Positions 1 to 29,100 of a DNA stretch of 64,000 nucleotides are shown piece by piece (the first letter of the stretch is position 1; each line of letters begins with the position of its first letter). Made by a program: the position numbers and the translations under genes. The DNA lies in NCBI GenBank assembly GCA_964019165.1, contig OZ025272.1, forward strand, positions 12,398,531 to 12,462,530, written 5' to 3'. The stretch is from Mastigias papua (Eukaryota; Cnidaria; Scyphozoa; Rhizostomeae; Mastigiidae). The notes under the pieces were generated by a model. The model did no database searches. It was not told where the DNA came from and saw only the letters and a program-made list of their open reading frames with translations.

Positions 1-260
1 GCCAATGCCCAAAATAGATACTGACGTCCCCATGGTTCCTGCCTTGGTCCATTGCTATTTCTCGTTATATTAACGATCTGCAACCTTCAGCCAAACACAA
101 CAATTTCCATGTGTGGTGACGATACCAGATTAGCATTTCAATCTGAAAATAGGTCTGACTGACTCAGGCACTTAACGATGGCCTCGAGGATTTACATCTT
201 TGGATCAAAGGCAATAAACCATTTTTGAATGAAGCGGAAAATTAATCAGTGGTCATTTCT
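1..260 (+). mobile_element. LINE reverse-transcriptase fragment, decayed
   Basis: With a few frameshifts this reads as the region between motifs B and C of a non-LTR reverse transcriptase. A VPALVH block replaces the usual G.LGPL, YINDLQPSAK follows, and DDTRLAFQSE stands where the YADDT box is expected. It is broken by stops and runs off the left edge. Confidence 0.6.
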
Positions 261-476
261 TAAAACTGTAAAACTATAAGCAACCCAGTCAGCCAGCGCA
301 ACTAACTGTAGATTCCTGTGAAACAGCAATAGAGGCTGTTCGAAATATAAGTACATCTAAACAGGAAGGTGTAGCAAGAAGATCTCTAAAAAGCTTTTCT
401 TCTTGTATCATACTACAATCAATGCCAAAAGTCTTGGAACATTTGCGGTATTTTTTGACCTTGCTGGTGAGCGTCC

Positions 477-492
477 TCCCCCCCCCCCCCCC
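477..492 (+). repeat. Poly-C run
   Basis: About fifteen consecutive cytosines, interrupted at most once. No function seen. Confidence 0.8.
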
Positions 493-818
493 TTTCAAAA
501 CAATGTTGATTTATACAGGTTTTATATATAGTAAATAAGTCAAACTGCTTTCACACAACTGTGAACTAACACAACCGTCAGATCAACATTGGCGGGGTAG
601 GGGGCGTAGTCTGTCATGCTTCACCGGAATCTCATAATTGTCATATAAAATGCTGCAGTCAAAGGGTGTTCCAAGGACTTTTGGCAGTGACTGTATAAAT
701 ATTTCATTTTTCATGGTTGTATTTCTGTTGTAAGGTGTATGGGGGCACCTCGTACAGCAGCTCTGGCAGAAGGGTTTCCCTCCTAAAATTTGTATAGTAA
801 TAATAATAATAATAAAAT

Positions 819-1006
819 ATAGCACGAAAAAGCGGGAACACTCTTTTAGCATACTGAAAGCTTTTTTCGTCCGACACTCGTCAGAGTATGAAACGTCGGA
901 TAACGACCGAAAGGTGAATCGTTATCCGACGTTTCATACTCTGACGAGTGTCGGACGAAAAAAGCTTTCAGTATGCTAAAAGAGTGTTCCCGCTTTTTCG
1001 TGCTAT
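819..1006. repeat. Perfect long inverted repeat (two 88-bp arms, 12-bp loop)
   Basis: Bases 819-906 and 919-1006 are reverse complements over 88 bp with no mismatch that I can see, separated by ccgaaaggtgaa. The right arm and the next 40 bp (to about 1045) resemble 58090-58180, and part resembles 61750-61790. The right arm is therefore a dispersed repeat and the left arm a local inverted copy. Confidence 0.92.
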
Positions 1007-1045
1007 AGTGCAGTTCTGTAGTAACAACAGACTTTTCACAAATAA

Positions 1046-2128
1046 TAAAATAATACAATTTATTAATAAAAATAATAATAAAAACAATTATATAATTATT
1101 TTTTCTCTTTAAAGAATCTGATAACCCAAGAATATTCTTAACTCATTCCCGGCCTTGGAAATAACCAAACTGAGTTTCTTGCTTGATGGCACATACAGAT
1201 GTGTACAAGCTGTAAAGATAGGACATAGTCAGAAATCAACCTTGGCTTTGTTCGCAGATGAAGTGGCAAAAAGATAGGAGATTGCAAAAACTCTAAAGAA
1301 AAATACAAGAAATATGCAAGGCTTGAAGAATATGATAACAGTTAAACACCAAAAAAGGAAAGAGGGACTTGACTGCATACAAATATAATAAATTCTAACA
1401 AAATTTCAACGAGACAGGTGATAGTAAATCGAGATACATCCATCAGCTACGTATAAGATGGATACCCAACCACACTGACGATCGAAAGAACCCAAAAAGC
1501 TAGCATTATCCGGTGGTACTAACAGCCTAAGATGCTTTATTTCTACCATATGTTTATGTCTGATACAGAATCCCCAACTTTTACGTGAATCAATAAAATA
1601 CAAAAATATAAACATAAAGACAAAAATGTTGCTTTTGCATGCCCACTGATCATCCTCAAACTTTCCTCCACTCAGCAGGTTATCTTGAATTCAATTCTCT
1701 ACCATACTGAAATTCTAAATCTACATAAACAAAATACCACTAGAGAATAATTTTGAGCAACATCGGATAAACATTGCACACAACATTGGAATTCTACACC
1801 ACAGAAAGTCCATCCAAGTACAATTAAGAATAAACATCATTCAAACGTTGTTCGGAATTGCACCTGTTATTTACTGCACGAGTCCAAAAACTGGTATTCG
1901 AAATTTTCCATCCCTGATCATACGAGTACATCTTTATTGGTTGCCCAGTATCTGTTGTTTAATACCCTACATGCTAGAAGTCTTCTATTCACTAAGCTAC
2001 CTACCAACTATTAATTCCATTAAAACATACGTAAGTCTACAGAATTTAATTGTGCAACAAAATCAATTCTATCACCTCTGTGAAACATTCAGATAAATTC
2101 CAGCAATAAGGTCCTTGACACTGTTTCG
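1046..2128. other. AT-rich intergenic DNA downstream of SIX/TALE gene
   Basis: No coding region is supported. The stretch includes the probable polyadenylation signal of the minus-strand homeobox gene (AATAAA at 1938-1933). ORFs here are short and lack splice support. Confidence 0.5.
1933..1938 (-). terminator. Polyadenylation signal of SIX/TALE gene
   Basis: Minus-strand AATAAA about 190 bp downstream of the stop at 2129. It is positional evidence only. Confidence 0.4.
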
Positions 2129-18579
<16,451 letters not shown>

Positions 18580-19392
18580 TTCGGCCTGATCAAAACACAG
18601 TAGCTGTAATGCTGATCTAGGAGAACTCATCTATAACTGATATGATTACAATTGAATGAACCAGCAGTTGCCTATATAATACAATCTCCATTTGAAGATT
18701 CAGTTTGGAGAACAATGAACTCCCAAAATCTGAAACTAATGAAGCATAGAAAGCCAGTGGGATTGGGATAGCTCGACAAGGGGGCTGCAGATTGACCCCA
18801 ATTTGTTCTGCAATTAACTATCATATCAAATTGTATCAGCCATACTTCTTACTGTGGTGCGCTGATTGGTGAAGGTTCAAATTTATCCCATCATTTTGAA
18901 GCAGAAACATTTGTGGTACAAAACTCCTTTAGCATTTCCAAAGCACCTTCTGTACCTTTAACTTTACCATCAAATTGACACTGCCACACTGCCAAACTTC
19001 CACTCTACTTGCAATTAGCCTTATGTCTAACAGTCTATTAAAAATGATGAACAAAGCGCTAAAGAGTGCTTGGAGATACAAATTCTCTAACAGAACCCTT
19101 CAAGTTGCAAATATTTATTGGATACATGAGAAAAAATGATGGGTGGAAAGAATGGCTTTTAAAAAGAATATTCAGGCACTGAGAATGCATTGTCACTAAA
19201 GCCATGTTTGAATCACTAATCCTAACACCTCTTGTATTCAGTCTTTCGAACTTTCGAGTAAATGCTGTCATCTACCCTACTTTGCTAAGTTCTTTGCATC
19301 ACCTCGGTTCATTTCTATTCTTAATTAGAAGTGGTGGTGATCCAGCCACAAAAGTCCAACCACCGGGTTTGATGAGTAAGACGCTCATTTCA

Positions 19393-19700
19393 TATGCCAT
19401 CTATTGCTCCTTGGGTTGATACGATTCATCGCATATACCATTTTGTCTAGCACCCCTTCCAGCTTGTCCCAATTCCTGTCGGCCACATTGCTAAACGTGG
19501 AGCCTCTACCTGGGTCCTCGTTTGTAGAACGTAAAATGCAAAGATTTCGGGTGAGCTTTCTACACTTCCCATACTAGCATGAAAGGGGGTCATAGCTACT
19601 TCCATCCTCTCTTATTAGTACTTTGACTGACTTCTCTTCTTCGGAAATAACACTGATCAGTGAGAGCAAACACTCGAGGTCTTCAGTCTCAAGCGGTTTT
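19393..19700 (-). pseudogene. Decayed minus-strand ORF fragment
   Basis: With one in-frame stop it reads ETEDLECLLSLISVISEEEK, then GSSYDPLSC, LRSTNEDPGRGS and NWDKLEGVLDKMVYAMNRIN. The composition is protein-like but the family is not recognised. It could be a mobile-element ORF remnant. Confidence 0.3.
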
Positions 19701-20086
19701 CTATGGTTACATTTCCCAGCAGCCTCTTTTCAGCCCAACTTCTGAGGCTGCCCGCCCAACTGTGACCAGTGACTGTGATCCACTGGCCAACTCGTGTCCT
19801 GATCATACACCCCACTTTTGCGGAATCCGTTAGTAATTTGTCAGCCAGTCAGTAAAATTTGCCTCAACGGTCATTGTTCGTCGGTAATTATGCTGCCTTT
19901 GACACCTTGTTGGATTATATCATATCATATTTCATACTTGAATTTTTTTGTTTACACGATATGCAACCTTCCGCTAAGATACAAAGCTACATTACAATAC
20001 TAAAATAAATTATCAGAAATAAAAATTCAATCCTACTAAAAGAGAGCGTTGATCTTCCAGGGATTCGTGTTGTAAGTGTACCAATG

Positions 20087-21512
20087 ACCGGCATCTAAAG
20101 TTCGACAAGGGTCAGTTCTCTGGAATAGTTTTCATAGACTTAAATAAGGCCTTTGATGCCGTTGAACACGATATTCTCATAGCCAAGCTACATTTCTATG
20201 GGGTTGAGGGGTGTTGAGCTTGACTGGCTTATAGAATATCTAGATAAAAGGAAGCAATGTTTTAAGGTAAATGCCAAAATATCTGAAATACAAGACATTG
20301 GATGTAGAGTGCTTCAAGGTTCCTGCCTGGCCCCACTCCTATTTTTCATTAGTATTAATGATTTGCCGTTTGCCTTGCAAAGAACCAAAGTCAAAATGTA
20401 CGCAGATGACACAAGCATTTCCTATTCCTCGAGATCTTTTACTGATTAAACAAATGCTATCAAATGCTAGTTTGTGGCTTCAGGGAAATAAACTTCATGT
20501 TGTAAAAAAATATGATATATGGCCCATGGTACCGAACGTAACTTTAGGAGATAAGATTGCGATAATTCAAAAAATTTCCTCCTCTTTCAAATAAATGGTG
20601 AGAAGGTTGAATCTACAGATAACATCAAATATCTTGGGATAAAACTTGATCCGTCATAAAGTTGGAAAGAGCAAATTAACAAGGCTATCGTCAAGACCTC
20701 ACAACGAGTAGGATTCATATCTCGAGGAATAGGAATTAATTAAGAATTATAGAATTAAGCATACCCATCTCAAGGAATGGAATGATTAAGTATACTAAGA
20801 GGTATCCTCCACTGCATGCTATCCAAAGGATGCACTACAGCATAGTACATCCACCTTTAAGATATTGCTGTTTGGGGATGTGCTGACGATTCCATTACAC
20901 AAAATTATAAAAGCTATAAAATCTGGCAGCTCGCTTTGTCACATACAGCCCGATCAAACATCGTGGCCATTAATATCACAGCTAGGGTCGTTAACAGTCA
21001 AAGGAATTATTGACTTCGAGATAACTTGTACAGTTCATAAAGCTTTGAAGGGACTTGCGCCTTCCTACATGCAATCAATGTTTCACAACAGGTCTGAATC
21101 TTGCAATAGGACCTTACGCAACACCTGCACTGACCTCAGGATTCCCCTTTCCAAAACCTCAAAAAGGCAGCGCAGCTTTTCATATCGAGGAGATTGGAAT
21201 CAGTTAAGCCATGAAATAAAAACTGTTCCTCCGCTGGCTACGTTCAAAACGAAAATAAAAACGATTTTGAAGATCAAAGAGGTCGATAATCTTGATCAAT
21301 GTTCAGCACAAAAGTTTAACTTACGAATCCCTTTCTTCATAAATATATTTGTCTTGCTTTCTTGCATATTGGTATTTCAAGTAAATATTAAATGTAACTT
21401 AGTTTAATTATATTTTCGTTTACACAGGGCACATTGCACATCAGGTTATTATTGAATGTATTTTTACCCTGTTACAGTAAATAAAAATGAATGAAAAATG
21501 AAATGAAATAAA
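20087..21512 (+). mobile_element. 5'-truncated non-LTR retrotransposon (LINE), inactive
   Basis: The reverse transcriptase is recognisable. Motif A is FIDLNKAFDA near 20130-20160. After a frameshift near 20205, motif B is GCRVLQGSCLAPLLFF, and motif C is YADDTSI with the catalytic aspartates at 20402-20410. Downstream pieces include NIKYLGIKLD and, at 20990-21270, the C-terminal region with IDFEITCTVHKALKGLAPSY and SFSYRGDWNQLS. The 3' end is a short AAATGA-type repeat tail, as expected for a LINE. Stops and frameshifts make it dead. The clade is probably CR1/jockey-like, by inference. Confidence 0.85.
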
Positions 21513-22258
21513 CATTGGCCCTATAAAATATTATATGGTTCGCATGTGGCCCCATGGAAAAATAATTACTCACCCCTACCCTATCCTATAACAACAAGTA
21601 GCCTCAACAAAGAATCGAAAGCAACAATACCTGACAGGTAAATGCAATATTCATTTAAACTTCAGCAAAATTATTTACAAAATACTAAACAACGTATCTC
21701 CATTTATTCTACTGGAATCAGCAGAACTATAATAAAAAGGCGGTAAGTCTTTGCTTTCTGCAAATCTCTGTAGAGGCAAGAGCACGGCTAATTTCCTTTA
21801 GGGTGGGAAATAATATCATTCAGGGGGGCACTTCATGTCTTTAGGGGGATTAGCTTCCTGGGGGAAGTGGTTTAGCTCGTGGTTACTGGCAACTGTCATC
21901 ATTGTTTCCCTGCGTTCTGGAAAATACATTTGGTCACAAAAACATGATTAGTCACTTTTTTCTGAACGCCCCCCTCACCCCACAAGCGAAATTATCAAAT
22001 CACATCTCTATACCCATAGAGATAAGTAACTTTAAAATAACTTGATGAAAAATATTGACAATCATAGGTAGGGCCAAACCACTTGTTGACTTCTGTTCGA
22101 AATCTCGTGACAGAATGGAGCACTTGGCACTAGACCTTCTCTGCGGCACATAAAGAACCAATGTCACTCAAATTTCCAGAGAGTGAACAACTTTGTGCAA
22201 GATGTAAGCCAGAACTTCAAATTTCTGCAGGTTGATTTAGTTTATTAGTCACCTGTAC

Positions 22259-22878
22259 CTAGTTGGCACTTTTACGGTACAACTGTCTACGAAGCTCTGC
22301 TTTATACCATGGGACAAGCCTCATCCAACGATACCTGTAAATACAAAATCACGTCGCAAGCACATCTATGATCTAATACGAAAATAAGATATACCCATAC
22401 GGTTGCAATTCTTGGAGATAATTTCCTTTATCTTTTTACGGAGATTCCCCTACCTAAACTCAGTTCTCAATGTTTGACGTTCTTGTCGCTGAGCTACTAG
22501 ATGTAATAAAAAACAGGCCTTAAGAGAACTGTTCTTATCGGTTACACATGACTAAAATATCATACAAAAATACAACGGTAAATTCAATTTAATGATTATA
22601 AGCTTTTAAGCCATAAACTTCCTATCTATTCTTTTGCTATAGTCTCACAATTCAATATCACTAATAAAATATTCAAATATGATCGGAGTCCCAAAGATAA
22701 TATGATAAATAATTTTGGTTTCTAAGCTAGCACCTTTATCTATAGCTATAATTGCACATATGCAAAGCCATGGTGTTGCAATGATACACTTTGATAGCAT
22801 GTTGCCCGTTCCAGCATGCTGCAGATACGGGGCTATGATTGTTCTGATAAATGAAGCAGCTATTGCGTCCACAATGCA
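22259..22878 (-). CDS. Possible small membrane protein gene, 3' exons
   Basis: Candidate exons are 22878-22649 and 22334-22259. The first reads DAIAASFIRTIIAPYLQHAG, then two hydrophobic stretches (CIIATPWLCICAIIAI and IIYHIIFGTPIIFEYFI). The donor GAATT|gtgaga in phase 2 joins the second exon (acceptor tatttacag), which reads YRWMRLVPWYKAELRRQLY and stops. Phases agree and the product looks like a multi-pass protein with a basic tail. No upstream exon or start was found in the 190 bp before the URI1 terminal exon, and I do not recognise the family. A short upstream ORF (MLDNFTQLAVRQILELNAEY) starts near 22965 in another frame. Confidence 0.35.
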
Positions 22879-23067
22879 CTTGTGAAAGGAAATTCAGGGC
22901 AAAGGTACTCTGCATTCAACTCTAGAATTTGACGAACAGCCAGTTGAGTGAAGTTGTCTAGCATGTATATGCATATATATACGCGAATCAGCCACGTCCG
23001 TTACTTTACATAAAACTCCAGCGGAGGACTGTCGAACGTTGTCTTCGCAGTGTGCTTTCAAAAGTAG

Positions 23068-23118
23068 CTATTTCTTCATTCTTGAGGCTTTGAATCGAGA
23101 GACTTTCTTCCTAGGGAG
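23068..23118 (-). CDS. URI1: URI1 exon 10, terminal
   Basis: Acceptor ttgctttttag, reading LPRKKVSRFKASRMKK and stop. It matches the conserved URI1 end (human VSKFKAARLQQ). A CAT/GATCAT microsatellite starts about 30 bp upstream of the acceptor. Confidence 0.92.
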   Translation of the reverse strand, partial: LPRKKVSRFKASRMKK

Positions 23119-26100
23119 CTAAAAAGCAATTTGTTAAGTGGAGGTTGCATCATCATGATCATGATCATGATCATGATCATGATCACCATCATCATCATCG
23201 TCACCATCATCGTCATCATCATAATCATCATCATAATCATAATCATAATCATTATCATCACTACCATCATCATCAGCATTAGCACTATCATCATCAGCAT
23301 CAGCACCATCATAATCATCAGCATCATCACCATCATTATCATCATCATCATCATTATCATCGTCGTCATCATTATCATTTATTCAATATTGATATTTATA
23401 ATAGACATGCAGTCATATACCAATGCACCCCAACAGCTAGTAAACACAAGAAAGAAAAAAACGAAAGACTAATTTACAATAGCACATTAGCACTCTGCAC
23501 GGCAGATTTTGCAACTACATTTATCACCAGTCAAGCCGTCGATGTTTTTCTTGAAAGCAGCAAGTATTTGATTGCAAAAAAGATACAATATTAAAACCTA
23601 ATACATATAAAATTACGAATTTCTGGAGAAAAACGGCACGCATGATGCTAACTGGGCTAACGCCAAACAAGCCGACAAACACACTTCAATATCATGCGCA
23701 CAAACTTATCAAATCGGCTTAAAAATGAGGTTGAATAATCACCAAATAAAGATAATAGATGGCTCCGATCGACAGAGTATCCTAGATACGCAATAGAAAC
23801 CTTCTCCATTAACGCAGCGCCATTCACAGATCTCAAAGTTAGCCATTTTTTAATTATTCATGAGTGTTCGCATAACTCACCCGAGTTAAGCTGCAATGGA
23901 GCAAAGAACGATTAAGCGATTTCATTCTTGAGTCCAATAATAAAGCTAAGGAGAACTCATTTTCACACAAAACAGGAGAAAACGAAGTGTATCACAAGGA
24001 AATCGGATATATAGAGATTTATGAGTCGATTCAAGAAGGCTCAAGAAAGAGCGGTGATTGTAGAAAGGCCAGTACTATATCTATTCGAAATTATTAGCTA
24101 CCGCGTGCAACGGTGCAATTCGCCTCATCCTCGACTAACGAGCGCGTCAACCTTTTCTGACACAATGTGCTTAACTACTGATTGTAACTGAACGAATTTC
24201 CAAGGTGGATAGGCCTAAAAACCTAAAGACTATAAAACCATCCCAAAGGCTATGGTTATAATAGAACGACATGCTTAATTTGTAGAAAGACAAATATAAG
24301 CTAAAGATAACAATTTCCAGTGACCGCTTAGAAAGAACTGGCTAGTATACGAAGCGAATTAACATAACAAATCACAACTAATTGCAACATACCTCTTTAT
24401 TTGTTTGGTTTGTACTTCCATCTGTGACACGTTCAATTACGGTTCCACACACGGCCTAAGAGTGAGAGAGAAATTATACTGTGCTGTAATAACTGGGATA
24501 CTTTCACATTACTCATGCATGAGCTCTCAAAAAATTTTAAAACAACATGGAGGAGGGATTTTATTTAAGCCAAGTTAGGGCAGGAAGCAAAGGCCAGGGA
24601 GAAGGGAAGACAAATAGATCCTTAATGTGTGCCTACAGTGGAGATAATGAAAAAGGAAAGAACACTGAACGCTTACAAATGATAAGGAAAGCAAATCATA
24701 CAATTCAATGCATTTTGAACGCAACTAGGAGCTACAAAGCCGCTAAACTGACTGACCCCCCTACGCTCAGATTATCTGTACCCCCAACAAAATCACGCTA
24801 GCTACGGTCAAGTATATTATAGGTATTTATAACAAATTTTGAGATTATATTTTGCAACAATAAGATCAAACCTCATGTCCGGCTTTTAAGATCGGCTTTG
24901 GGTCCTCATTTGCTTGTGCGATGCTCAGTTCATCCCCGCTGGAGCCGTCAGATTTATGCTCAGGAGAATGCTTCAAAATAGGCTTTGGTTTTAACCCTTC
25001 ATTTGAGTGTTTTCTCTCTTTTTTAAGAATGGATTTCAATGGCTTTTCATCGATATCATTGGCTTGAGGCTTCATAAACTGCGCATAAATATCTGCAGGG
25101 GAAATGAACCTTTGCTCATTGCCGTTAACCAAAGGTTTTCCACTTGATGGTACGTCCTAAAGGAATGAAAAATGCGCAATAATAAAGCAGCTCATAATAC
25201 GACCAAATAATGAATAATAAGCTATAATCATCTACGATAAAAAAGTACAGCCCGTTCTTTTGCTATTGACGACTCAAAAATTGAGATTGTTGCGAAGGTT
25301 AAATATTTGGGAGTTTCACTTAACCAGCATCTTGATTGGTCGGGGTAAATTGGATTCGTCTGAGCATAGGTTTTTCGTGCTTTAGGATTTATAAAGTATG
25401 CTGAGAAAATGCTACCCCAGGAAACTCTTAGCCATATCTATAGAGGTATCGTTGAACTGCATTGCCGCCACTGTTGCTCTGTGTGGAGGAGCTGCGGGGA
25501 AACACAGCGACTTACACTGCAAAAGTTACAAAATCAAGCTGCTAGAATTGGGACAGACAATGAACAATATTGACATATCTTTAAATGGTCTTGCACTTAC
25601 TTATCTCTCAAATATTTTTTAAGGAACTCTTCACGAGACAATGTCAAGTTGAGAAACTTTGAGACTGACTTACGAGCAGCTCTTCTCAAAGCGACTAATG
25701 GTCAGAAATCATTTTCATACCGCGGTGCATATCTTTGGAACAGCCTCGAACGCGAGGTTAAGCAAGCGCCCTCTTTATATGCTTCTAAACATCGATTTTG
25801 ATGTATTTATTTTTATCTTACTTTAGATTTGTAATTAGGTGATTTACTTTTAATGTACTTATATCCTAATTAGGTATTTATTACAAATTGCCAACTTTTA
25901 CAATAGCTCCCTGAAAAGCCGCCTTAGCTGACGGGGTTACCGTGTATAAAGAATGCAAAACGAGAGTATATAATGAAAAAATGAATTGTGAAACAAGGCG
26001 CTGTTTCAACTTAGTATATGTCCCAATGGATTTGTCATTGCCAGTAAGGATTGTTAATAAACACAAATAACAAAGACATCTCAAATCTGATGGTTTTCTT

Positions 26101-29100
26101 CGCTATTTACCATGCCATGTCACCTGTGTTATTACGTTACTCGATATCGCATCATATCTTATAATAATATACACTTTTTTAATACCGATGTAATACGAAT
26201 GATCGGATACGAACCCTCTCTTCTGTTGCTTCCCTGCCAGCCTTGGTATGCTTAAACCTAATGCAATTTTCCTCTTCGTTATTTACCATATCACTTGTGC
26301 TATCATTCACAAAGCTGTTGGTATCTTCCTCATTGTCTTTGAATCGAACATGATTCTCTTTATCAGGTTTCAATTCCTTCATTCTAGCTTCATGTTCCTT
26401 CAGCGCGGTCGTTTTCTCCTCAAGTTCGAGTTCATCTAGGCGTGCAAAAAGTCTTTCAACTACCATACTATCCTGCTCACTATCCTGCTTTGGTAGCTCT
26501 TTCTTGCCACTATTCTCCCTTTTCTCTCTATCCAGGTCTTTCAAACTTCGAGGTTTGATATTGTGAGTTGATTTGTGTGCAATATGCTTCTTTCCTACAA
26601 CGAAATATAGCATTACCGTTCATGAAACTAACAACGAAGAAAGTTTTTCACTTGTTCTTTAAGTATAGAACAAGACATTGCTTTCTTTACCACCAGGAGA
26701 ACCTGCAGCTTATATGCCTATGCAAGACGGCTGCATTGCTATATATGCCGACAAGCTCGTCATGCGATAGTCTTAAGTCACAGTTTTGGACCTTTCGCTG
26801 CATACCTTCAATACATCCCATGGATTTTCTACTCGTAAATATTTACAAACAAATAACTAAACTACGATACCACAAGGAGCCCTGAGGTGCATATTAACCC
26901 TGTGACTACTACAAATAATTCACTACTAAAAATAAACAGATGAACAACATCAATGGCGAATACTTAGGTATTGAGCGATGAGGGGCAAGGGGCAAGGGGC
27001 AAGGGGCAAGGGGCAAGGGGCAAAGGGCAGGGTGATTTTTATTCTAGTTCAAATGAGAATATCATGGTTTTTGAGTCGAAAAAACTTGACTATAACCAGT
27101 GTTTCCATGTTTGTATTGTGGAGAGCTATCATCGATAACTATTACAAAAATGAGATATCTCATTGAAATGCCTACTCCCATGACGTTTCTACTTAGGTTA
27201 GGTCAGAGGTCACTTGGAAATATTGATAAAAGGTGCAAGAATTGCTATGATGTGAGATAAAATAGGCTTTATATAAAAAGCGAGCGTGCTTTCTCTGTAC
27301 CAATACACCATTTCGATTCAATTTTATCAAGTAGGCATTGAAGGCAAGTTCCACGTTGGCTTAAATGGCTCAAATGTTGCATATCTTTTCATCAAAAGCC
27401 TTTTGCAGTAGAGGCTCCACTTGAGTCCAAGCGCAAAAAGTACAAACTTCTAAAGTAAATAGTCCATGCCAAAACAGATAGTTACCTGTGGACTGTCTAC
27501 TTTTATGACTGCTCTCTTCACGGATATCTACAATGCCTTCCGCCTGAAATCACAAATAAAAATGCAACTAAATGAATGAATAGAAATATGAATGACATCA
27601 CAAAATTATGGCCAAAATATCTATCAACGATTCGTACTTTTGTAGACAGATAAGAAAACAGGCATTTGTCATACACAAATGAATAAAACACTCTGCAATT
27701 CATTTTGGAGTCATCCTGCACCGAACTACAACTGATGAGGTCAAGCAATTAAGATAACAAACACAAACAGCTTCATCTTGTTTGGCTACAATTTGGTAGA
27801 CATCAAAAAAGCACTTAAGAAATTTCTCTTATCAATTTCAAATGGAACAACGTGCTAAAGAAATATGGCTGAATTAAAACACTAGCTTAAAATTATCAGT
27901 TACCCTTCTGGAAGGATTCTGAATGCAGTTAAAAAAATATCCCCTCAATCATCCAAAGATGTGAGAGCAATATAAAACATTATGTTATACTTCAATGTCA
28001 TATCTTACATCAGATCACTTCTTCCATTCGCCCTGATGCTTAATAACGCTTTCTTTTCTTTTTCACTCACAAGATAGTCACTCATTCATTTGGTCGATGA
28101 CTATGAGGAAATTTCGCACATTTACCCCTATCTTGACAAGACGTGAAAAGATCTGACTGGCCTTGGTTAGCCCGGCATGCAAAATGAACCAAACCCAAGT
28201 ATTCATTAGCAATAATCATTTCATTAGCTTCATGTGTATTTCTTGTAAATTTGTTTTTAATTTGTTTTGTTACGTGTTGCGCATGTCAATGGCTGTGGAG
28301 TTGCCATGGTATCTTGCATTCTGTGGTATCGTCCTTGTAGTGTAATCAAGTAGATTCTGCGTTGTGTAGTGAGTAGCTTGTATTTGGAAAATTTTATATT
28401 GAATGAAAGGAAAATCTTGCAAATTCGTTCAAGAACCTCACATTAAATGCTCACTTACTTTGTCCATCGTTGACAGGCCTTCTACGGTTTTCATGCGAGA
28501 TTCTAGGAAATTGATTTCTTCGCAAACGTCTTTGAGGTTCTTCTCAACGACTGTTAAAAAGGAGTAACACATTTTACATATATTTAATCAAGTAGAGGGT
28601 TATATTTGCAAACAGAAGCCATACAGCTTCGATACGGTTCTAGCATAACTGAGCCAACAAGAAAAATCAAAGCATACAATTTTCCTGCATGCAATGATCT
28701 TTATAAACCTTAACTAAAATGCTTAGTTACTTCAAAAACCGTATCTTATAACAAAGACAAAATTAGATAAAGACCTTGAAATGGCAAGAAAAAACTCTAG
28801 CTTCATAGCCTATGAACATTCTCAATCAAAAATCACTATGTAATCATATCCGCTCTATAATTTGTTCCAGCTTTCCCTTATCACTTCTTTCACGCATTTT
28901 TTATATGCCCATTTTGTTGCTTTTCCTGCCATCTACCGTCCTACTTTCTCTTTCCTATTCCTCTATCCAGTTGGCCGCTGCTGGTTAATTTTGCCTACTT
29001 TTGATTTGAATACAAACATGATGTATTAAAACAATTCACTGTTCTGCCCTACCTTCACTTTAATAAAGTCGACAAATGAACGCTTTATCCTTGCTATCGA

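Larger units (their letters stand above)
18580..22258. other. Intergenic region between SIX/TALE gene and URI1 side
   Basis: It holds a decayed minus-strand ORF near 19.4-19.7 kb and a LINE at 20.1-21.5 kb (separate entries). The rest is AT-rich sequence without supported genes. Confidence 0.5.

Noticed and set aside
23076..23472. Poly-Met and poly-Ile ORFs
   Set aside because: They come from the CAT/GATCAT microsatellite. The only real coding here is the URI1 last exon at 23068-23118 in another frame.
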